This document shows, one piece after another, positions 6,806-11,645 of a DNA stretch of 11,645 bases (position 1 is the stretch's first letter; every line of letters begins with the position of its first letter). Source of the stretch: Verrucomicrobia bacterium TMED56 (GTDB lineage: Bacteria > Verrucomicrobiota > Verrucomicrobiia > Opitutales > Seribacteraceae). Under the pieces are notes generated by a model. The model ran no database searches and had not been told where the DNA came from. It worked only from the letters and a program-made list of their open reading frames with translations. Made by a program: the position numbers and the translations under genes. Location: NCBI GenBank assembly GCA_002167265.1, contig NHDJ01000074.1:1-11645 (forward strand), given 5' to 3'.

Positions 6806-9301
6806 TCAATCAGTCTCTATGCCAGCCTGATTCATAAGATTTTTGGCATCCTTTACGGAAATTCGCCCGGAAGGTAAAGGAAACCCGAGTGTGTCTCCAT
6901 TTGGAGTGAAGCCATTTCCGTCCAGATCTACGAAAATTGGGTTGTTGTATGCACAGGGTCGTATTCCTGCCTGACCACTGCTTCCATATCCAATCTTCAA
7001 GTCTGTATCGGAACCATACGCTACGACAATCAAGTGGGCATCTTCACTAAGGTTAACTGCAATGGTACGGTCAAATTTTAAGATGCCGTCTGCAAACCAC
7101 TGAGGATGCGATTTCCGGGTGAAATTAAGAGATTCTTCAGCCCTTCCATTGACCAAAACTTGAATGCGGTCGATATCAATCCACGATGCACACTGGACTT
7201 TAACCTTTAAATCAATTGAATCATTTGCCCGGGCTAGTCCCCCGGCTAGAACCCCGTCTAATGTCTCGACCTCCAAATATGGGCCAGTTGTCAGAATCAT
7301 TTGCCCGGCTTTGGCTCTCCGGCTTATTTCCTTCCAATCAATCTTAGCTGGATCATCCGTTGAGCAGCGAATGTATGTGCGCCAACCTCCGACGCCATTC
7401 CCATGTACTGTATGAGCGTCACTCACTGCGATACCCCAAGTTCTCATGCCCCGGTTAAGCATCTGTAGCCAGACAAATTCGCGGACAATGTAAACCTGTT
7501 CCCGACTTGCCCGCCGGGAAATTTTATAGGGTGCTCCATTTAAAATTTCAGCCGCCCGGTAGTTTTCTGTTTCAATAGCATCAATCAGTGAGAGGATACC
7601 TGGATATCCACCATCAGATTTACCGTCCTTGTCACGGTCGATAAAGTTTTCGATCATGTCGGGGTGATTTATATGAATCCAACCGCTCGGATGGTGACCT
7701 GAGTGATTTCTCAAGTTGAGTGCATTGATCCGAGGGTCTTTTGTCCAAGAAGGGGCACCTCCATCCTGATGATGATCCTTCGGATTTAAAGGAAAAGCAT
7801 TCAAATGTGGCCCGGATCCGGTGAGTTCCATTCCTGGAATTGTTGATATTTCGTTTTCCAACCCAAGAGCTTTAATCGTTGGTGCCCAGTCCATGATCCG
7901 GTTATGCTCTGTAGTGGGAGCAAACTCTATGTGTTCAGCAGCCAGATTGATAAGGCGATCTGCTGTGCCGCAGATATTGTCACCACTTGGAGTTGAGTGG
8001 TTGTGAAAGTCAGTGCTAACCCAACCAGTAGTTCCAACGGATCGCACAAGGGAAGTTTTGATTGTTTCAAATTTACCCTCTTGGATTTCAATCAATTTCT
8101 GGAAATGGTCATGCTCAATGCCGCGAGTTACGACAACTTTGTATTTACCGGGAGCCAATCCAACTGAGAAATCTCCGTTTTCTGAATGATACTGATCCAC
8201 ACATCCATGAGCCCGGTCAACTGGTCCAAGTTTTGGGGATGGAGTTCCTTCTATTCCGATAATCTGAGCCTTACAGGGAGTGGATGAGCCATCTTCTGTG
8301 GTGATGACAAAGTGTACGCCCGATTGTGCATCAAGTGAAGCGATGGTTTTTTTTAGCACATTTTTTTTAATGGTTACTTTCATTTCAGTAGTTTCCCGAC
8401 CATTATCCTTGGCAGTGATTTTCCACTCACCCGGAGGCAGGGAAATATTGATCAATCCATTTTCGTCTGGATAGCCGGGAATGGAATTACCATCTTTACT
8501 GAAATCGACTCTTGCGGTGGAAATGGCTTTTTCATTCTGATCAGCTACCAATAGAGATAATCTGCCAACCTCACCGAGGATTTCCATTACTCGGCCATAT
8601 GCTTCAACCGGAGAATTTCCAACTGCCAGATATCGCTTTACCATAACTTCCAGCCCTGGAGAAAAAGTTTTGGTTTTCGGTGGAGTCCTCCCGTTTTCAT
8701 CAGGAATCCAAACATATGCATATCCGCACTTGTGAGATGGGTCAACGGAGTCAGCCCATTCTACACTTCCAAATCTTCCTGATTCTCGGAATCTTGTCCA
8801 ACTGTCATTGATTGGACCTGAAATTTTTTCCTTGGTTCCGTTGACTAACTTAGAGGTAATGGACAACCCGTATTCTCCTTCATTTAATGAATATTTGTGA
8901 GTTTTAGTAAGACCTCCAGAAAGAGCAGAAGAAACATATGTGATAATTGATTTTTGATCATCTCCAACCCGAATGTAGGAAATCTTGCCCTGTTGCTTGC
9001 TGGGGGAAAAAATAGTTAATTGGTCATTGTTTGTTCCTCGTAGAGTAAGATCATAAAGACATCCAGGAGTCACACCATTGACACCCCAGAAAGCTCCCAT
9101 GTTGGCCTTTCGGTTTGGAGCGCCTCCGCCAATGACGACTTCAATATTAGCATTTCTCAGGACAAAGTCGCCAATGATCCCATCTGCTTCCTTCCCTCCC
9201 GGTAGATCAGTTGTGTTGGCTGGAGAGATCTCAATTACTTCGACTTTTGATAGAAGTATCGAGGGCAGAATGGAAACGAGCAGGACGGCAAGAATTTTCA
9301 T
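6806..9301 (-). CDS. CehA/McbA-type PHP-domain metallohydrolase, exported
   Basis: The 831-residue protein starts with a signal peptide (MKILAVLLVSILPSILLS), so it is exported. The N-terminal 240 residues or so look like a beta-rich, carbohydrate-binding-like region. Two carboxypeptidase-regulatory-like (Ig-like) modules follow at about 245-325 and 325-420. The catalytic part has PHP-type metal ligands: DFHNHST (431-437), TEHN (464-467), HINHPD (543-548) and VSDAHTVHG (626-634). This is the pattern of the CehA/McbA family, whose founder cleaves carbamate esters such as carbaryl; the real substrate here is unknown. Two Ca-binding-like loops, DRDKDGKSDGG (556-566) and DLDGNGFTPNGD (792-803), are unusual additions. 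The frame is open to an ATG at 9358 with an AAAGGG ribosome-site candidate, but 9301 gives a clean signal peptide. First gene of a pair with the lipoprotein. Confidence 0.85.
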   Translation of the reverse strand: MKILAVLLVSILPSILLSKVEVIEISPANTTDLPGGKEADGIIGDFVLRNANIEVVIGGGAPNRKANMGAFWGVNGVTPGCLYDLTLRGTNNDQLTIFSPSKQQGKISYIRVGDDQKSIITYVSSALSGGLTKTHKYSLNEGEYGLSITSKLVNGTKEKISGPINDSWTRFRESGRFGSVEWADSVDPSHKCGYAYVWIPDENGRTPPKTKTFSPGLEVMVKRYLAVGNSPVEAYGRVMEILGEVGRLSLLVADQNEKAISTARVDFSKDGNSIPGYPDENGLINISLPPGEWKITAKDNGRETTEMKVTIKKNVLKKTIASLDAQSGVHFVITTEDGSSTPCKAQIIGIEGTPSPKLGPVDRAHGCVDQYHSENGDFSVGLAPGKYKVVVTRGIEHDHFQKLIEIQEGKFETIKTSLVRSVGTTGWVSTDFHNHSTPSGDNICGTADRLINLAAEHIEFAPTTEHNRIMDWAPTIKALGLENEISTIPGMELTGSGPHLNAFPLNPKDHHQDGGAPSWTKDPRINALNLRNHSGHHPSGWIHINHPDMIENFIDRDKDGKSDGGYPGILSLIDAIETENYRAAEILNGAPYKISRRASREQVYIVREFVWLQMLNRGMRTWGIAVSDAHTVHGNGVGGWRTYIRCSTDDPAKIDWKEISRRAKAGQMILTTGPYLEVETLDGVLAGGLARANDSIDLKVKVQCASWIDIDRIQVLVNGRAEESLNFTRKSHPQWFADGILKFDRTIAVNLSEDAHLIVVAYGSDTDLKIGYGSSGQAGIRPCAYNNPIFVDLDGNGFTPNGDTLGFPLPSGRISVKDAKNLMNQAGIETD

Positions 9302-9431
9302 AATAAATTTTATTGGGCTGTCAAATCTTGTCGTTTCAAGTGAATGTCCTGCAACCATTAACTGCCCTTTAGCGATTATTTTTTGGATTTAGACTGACCT
9401 TTTCCATTAATCGGAATAGAAATGATTTGAA

Positions 9432-10070
9432 ATGAATAAGAACACACAGGTTATTTTAATCAGGCATGGAGAGACCGAATGGAATCTAAGTGGCCGTTGG
9501 CAGGGTCATGCGGATTCTCCTCTGAGTTTACGGGGCGTTGAGCAAGCCAAAGTTCTTGGTAAAAGGATGAAAGCTGAAAGCATTGACTGTTATTATTCAA
9601 GTGATCTCGAACGTGCCCGGCACACCTCCAGACTGGTGGGAGATCCATCGGGGTGGGACGCAGCATTTATGGAATCACTGCGGGAGCGTGATCTTGGAGT
9701 GTTGGAAGGTCTGACAACCGATGAGATGCTGAAAAAACATCCGGAAGAATATCATTCGTTTCGTAACGAAGGCCCTGATTACCAAGTTCCCGGAGGGGAA
9801 AGTTTTCGGCAATTTTACGATCGATGTTCGGGTGCATTGGAAGACTTGTGTACTCGAAACTTAGGTAAGAAGATTGGAGTGGTTACACACGGAGGATTCC
9901 TCGGCGCAATTTTCCGTTATGTTTTAAATATCCCGTTGGAGGCGGAAAGAAATTTTGTTCTTTTGAACTGCTCAGTCAACCGCTTGGAAAAAAAAGAAAG
10001 TGGATGGAATCTTATCAGTTGGGGAGATGTTGCCCATTTGGATGGGCTTGATTCTTTGGATGATGCTTAA
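9432..10070 (+). CDS. Histidine phosphatase family protein (phosphoglycerate mutase-like)
   Basis: The 212-residue cytosolic protein of the branch-1 histidine acid phosphatase superfamily has no signal peptide. The catalytic motif is LIRHGETEWN (9-18), with His12 as the phosphorylated nucleophile. Other active-site residues are Arg61 (SSDLERAR), Glu85 (LRERDLGVLEG) and His153 (VTHGG). Length and motifs fit the GpmB/CobC-like group of small phosphatases, which act on phosphosugars, nucleotides or alpha-ribazole phosphate. No cobalamin gene is nearby, so cobC is not assigned. It diverges from the CehA-like gene over about 130 bp and ends tail-to-tail with the next gene, sharing 4 bases. No strong ribosome site precedes the ATG. 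Confidence 0.92.
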   Translation: MNKNTQVILIRHGETEWNLSGRWQGHADSPLSLRGVEQAKVLGKRMKAESIDCYYSSDLERARHTSRLVGDPSGWDAAFMESLRERDLGVLEGLTTDEMLKKHPEEYHSFRNEGPDYQVPGGESFRQFYDRCSGALEDLCTRNLGKKIGVVTHGGFLGAIFRYVLNIPLEAERNFVLLNCSVNRLEKKESGWNLISWGDVAHLDGLDSLDDA

Positions 10071-11170
10071 GATTTTTTCCTTCCCATTCCCAAAGATTCT
10101 CGGCAGTAAACGAAACTTCTCTCTAATTCAGCAAGCTGATATTCCTGTTGAGCTATTTTACGCTCAATTCCATCGGGAACAGAGAATGGGGTGAGTTCCC
10201 TCCCTTTTCTAATAAGTGCCAAAAACCTGGAGTATTCATCAGGTCGGAAGGTGGAGTATGGGGGCCAAAAATCTTTTTCGAAGTAGGGGAATTCTCTGGA
10301 AAAACCAGAAATCGTTTCGATTTGTACTGGTGTTTCGGGGCATTTTATCGACCATTCATTGAAGAGTGTGGTCATATCCACGCATCCCTCACCCATGGCA
10401 GTCCACTGTACTTTTGCCCCTTTTTCACTCGGCCAAATCATTGAATCCCGAATTCCGCTGCAGACAGCATAGGGAGCAAGGTTTCGAAAAGTTTCCACCG
10501 GATCCTCGAGAGTCCATGTTGAATTTCCAGTATCGATTGTGGCTCCCACATATTCGGTTCCTGCTTTTTCAATCAATTCGATCAGTTCCCGACTGTGCAT
10601 ATCTCCGGCATGGTTTTCCACGGCAATCATGATTCCGGCATCCATAGCTTGAGACCTTACCTTTTTGAGGATTTCAATGGTTTTATTCATATGGAGACGA
10701 ATTCCACCCGGAGTCTTTCTGTCCTTACTGGATCCTAGATAACAACGAGAAACGGAAGATCCCACTCCTTTGGCCACTTTGATCAACAGGCGTAAATGCT
10801 CTTCTGCTGAGCCATACTTGTGCTTAAAGCTTTGTGAGGTTGGGCATATTCCACCCGTGCCTGCATGTAGAATGATTTTTTGCTTTTTAACTTCCTCTCC
10901 GATTTCTCGGAGATATCCCTCGTCGTGAGAATCATAAACATCCAAGTCAGAGAAAAGAAGGGAATCCACCTTTTGCTTACTCGCATATTCTATAAGCTCG
11001 TGAGCTTTCCACCCGAGTCCCCGAATAGAAAAATTATCGAAACCCAAAAGGAGTCGGGTCGATTTACTTTTTTTTGCCAAAAGTGGAGAAAAACCGACTC
11101 CTGCCAAAGCAGCGATTGATTTGGAAAAAGTTCGGCGTGAAATTAAATTGCCAAGTTCAGAAATCTTCAT
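10067..11170 (-). CDS. Tat-exported sugar phosphate isomerase/epimerase-like TIM barrel protein
   Basis: The 367-residue protein begins with a twin-arginine signal: SRRTFSKS (11-18) followed by a hydrophobic stretch AALAGVGFSPLLA. It is therefore folded, probably with its metal, before export to the periplasm. The rest is a xylose isomerase-like TIM barrel (AP endonuclease 2 superfamily). Probable metal or catalytic residues are Glu185 in AVENHAG, Asp213 in TIDTGNS and Glu285 in QIETISG. The usual His after the Asp motif is replaced by Asn, and RDSM (241-244) stands where many members have H-x-K-D. About 60 C-terminal residues form a charged helical tail. Such Tat-exported members are common in PVC bacteria near sugar catabolism genes; the substrate is unknown. 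Its stop overlaps that of the histidine phosphatase gene. Confidence 0.88.
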   Translation of the reverse strand: MKISELGNLISRRTFSKSIAALAGVGFSPLLAKKSKSTRLLLGFDNFSIRGLGWKAHELIEYASKQKVDSLLFSDLDVYDSHDEGYLREIGEEVKKQKIILHAGTGGICPTSQSFKHKYGSAEEHLRLLIKVAKGVGSSVSRCYLGSSKDRKTPGGIRLHMNKTIEILKKVRSQAMDAGIMIAVENHAGDMHSRELIELIEKAGTEYVGATIDTGNSTWTLEDPVETFRNLAPYAVCSGIRDSMIWPSEKGAKVQWTAMGEGCVDMTTLFNEWSIKCPETPVQIETISGFSREFPYFEKDFWPPYSTFRPDEYSRFLALIRKGRELTPFSVPDGIERKIAQQEYQLAELERSFVYCRESLGMGRKKS

Positions 11171-11318
11171 CCATTCATTTCTTAGATTCTAACTGATAAG
11201 ATCAAGTGCAATGAAGGATTTATGCTTTTTTATTTTAGTGAATTAATTTCTCCTAATTATTGATGAAAATCCTCCAGATATACTCGTTTAAGAAAGATTA
11301 AAAACATCGTTAAATTTT

Positions 11319-11347
11319 TTGAAAAATCCACTGTTTCAGGTTATATT
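11319..11347 (+). promoter_or_regulatory. Sigma-70-type promoter of the 80-residue gene
   Basis: TTGAAA (11319-11324) and TATATT (11342-11347) are separated by exactly 17 bases, each one base from the consensus hexamer. The expected transcription start is near 11354, only about two bases before the ATG at 11356. A further ATG comes only 29 codons later, so the transcript would be nearly leaderless. Confidence 0.5.
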
Positions 11348-11355
11348 AATGTTAC

Positions 11356-11598
11356 ATGAAAAAAACACGAGATGTACCACTGGAAGAATTCAAATTCCAC
11401 TACCATTTGGGTAATTCTGTAGGATCCTCGGACAAATATTTTATGGCTCATGATATTGACGAAGCCAGTGAAATGTTTGAATATGCCTGTACCAAAAGGC
11501 ACCTGCATCCACATCTTACAAAAGTGGAAATATGGAATCGTTGGAAGAAAGACTGGGAATCCATAGAACCTCTCCCATCTTGCCCTAGTTTGAACTAA
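11356..11598 (+). CDS. Hypothetical 80-residue protein
   Basis: I do not recognise this small protein. It is soluble-looking, with no signal peptide or membrane segment. It is rich in charged and aromatic residues, with His-containing patches FHYHLGNS (13-20) and KRHLHPHL (47-54), a likely helix IDEASEMFEYACTK (34-47), and WNRWKKDWESIEP (60-72) near the C terminus. The single Cys pair (45 and 77) is not a metal motif. Coding status is supported by the promoter just upstream with the right spacing and by protein-like composition. It stands alone: the minus-strand sugar isomerase gene diverges from it over about 185 bp. No ribosome site is present. No terminator is visible before the window ends. 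Confidence 0.65.
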   Translation: MKKTRDVPLEEFKFHYHLGNSVGSSDKYFMAHDIDEASEMFEYACTKRHLHPHLTKVEIWNRWKKDWESIEPLPSCPSLN

Positions 11599-11645
11599 TC
11601 TACCTTTCAGGAAGTTTCAATTAGCTTTGATACATTTGGAATGCG

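Noticed and set aside
7164..7415. Open frames opposite the CehA-like gene, such as 7164-7415 and 9078-9392 on the plus strand
   Set aside because: They are antisense shadows of a long, clearly coding frame and have no family-like composition.
1..11645. CRISPR array, tRNA, rRNA, insertion sequence or prophage genes
   Set aside because: No spaced direct repeats, cloverleaf with a TTCRA-type arm, transposase or phage motif was found on reading both strands by eye.

Overview
The window carries ten protein-coding genes. It looks like chromosomal DNA of a moderately AT-rich Gram-negative bacterium, most plausibly of the Verrucomicrobiota or another member of the PVC group. This is inferred from the gene mix: secreted ThuA-like protein, Tat-exported sugar isomerase-like TIM barrel, CehA/McbA-type PHP hydrolase, NupG-like nucleoside transporter and a eukaryote-like acyl-CoA desaturase. 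A lipobox protein and several signal peptides are also present. Shine-Dalgarno sequences are weak or absent before most genes. No phage, insertion sequence, CRISPR array, tRNA or rRNA was seen, so this is ordinary core/accessory chromosome rather than a mobile island.

Layout, left to right. Positions 1-235 hold no gene I can recognise and end at a perfect 12-bp-stem intrinsic terminator (236-266). The terminator serves the small heat-shock protein gene (283-699, minus). That gene has a well-spaced sigma-54-type -24/-12 promoter 39 bases upstream, with two dyads further up. Next come purK and purE (minus, 5 bp apart), the two-step carboxylation of AIR in purine synthesis. A NupG-like nucleoside transporter diverges from purE. 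It converges on an acyl-CoA delta-9-type desaturase that carries an extra helical C-terminal tail.

From 5406 onward lie genes for secreted proteins: a ThuA-domain protein (plus), a small lipoprotein and a large CehA/McbA-type metallohydrolase (minus, probably one operon). A cytosolic histidine-phosphatase gene (plus) follows. Its stop overlaps the stop of a Tat-signal TIM-barrel sugar isomerase/epimerase-like gene (minus). The window ends with an unrecognised 80-residue gene whose good sigma-70-type promoter lies so close to the ATG that the mRNA may be nearly leaderless.

How they fit together: purEK and the transporter join purine synthesis and nucleoside salvage around a 0.1-0.2 kb divergent spacer. 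The ThuA, CehA-like and Tat isomerase-like proteins are typical of envelope-located carbohydrate or ester catabolism in PVC bacteria, but their substrates cannot be read from the sequence. I see no clear new multi-gene system. The most rewarding items are the sigma-54 promoter of the heat-shock gene, the desaturase tail and its upstream inverted repeat, and the near-leaderless small gene.
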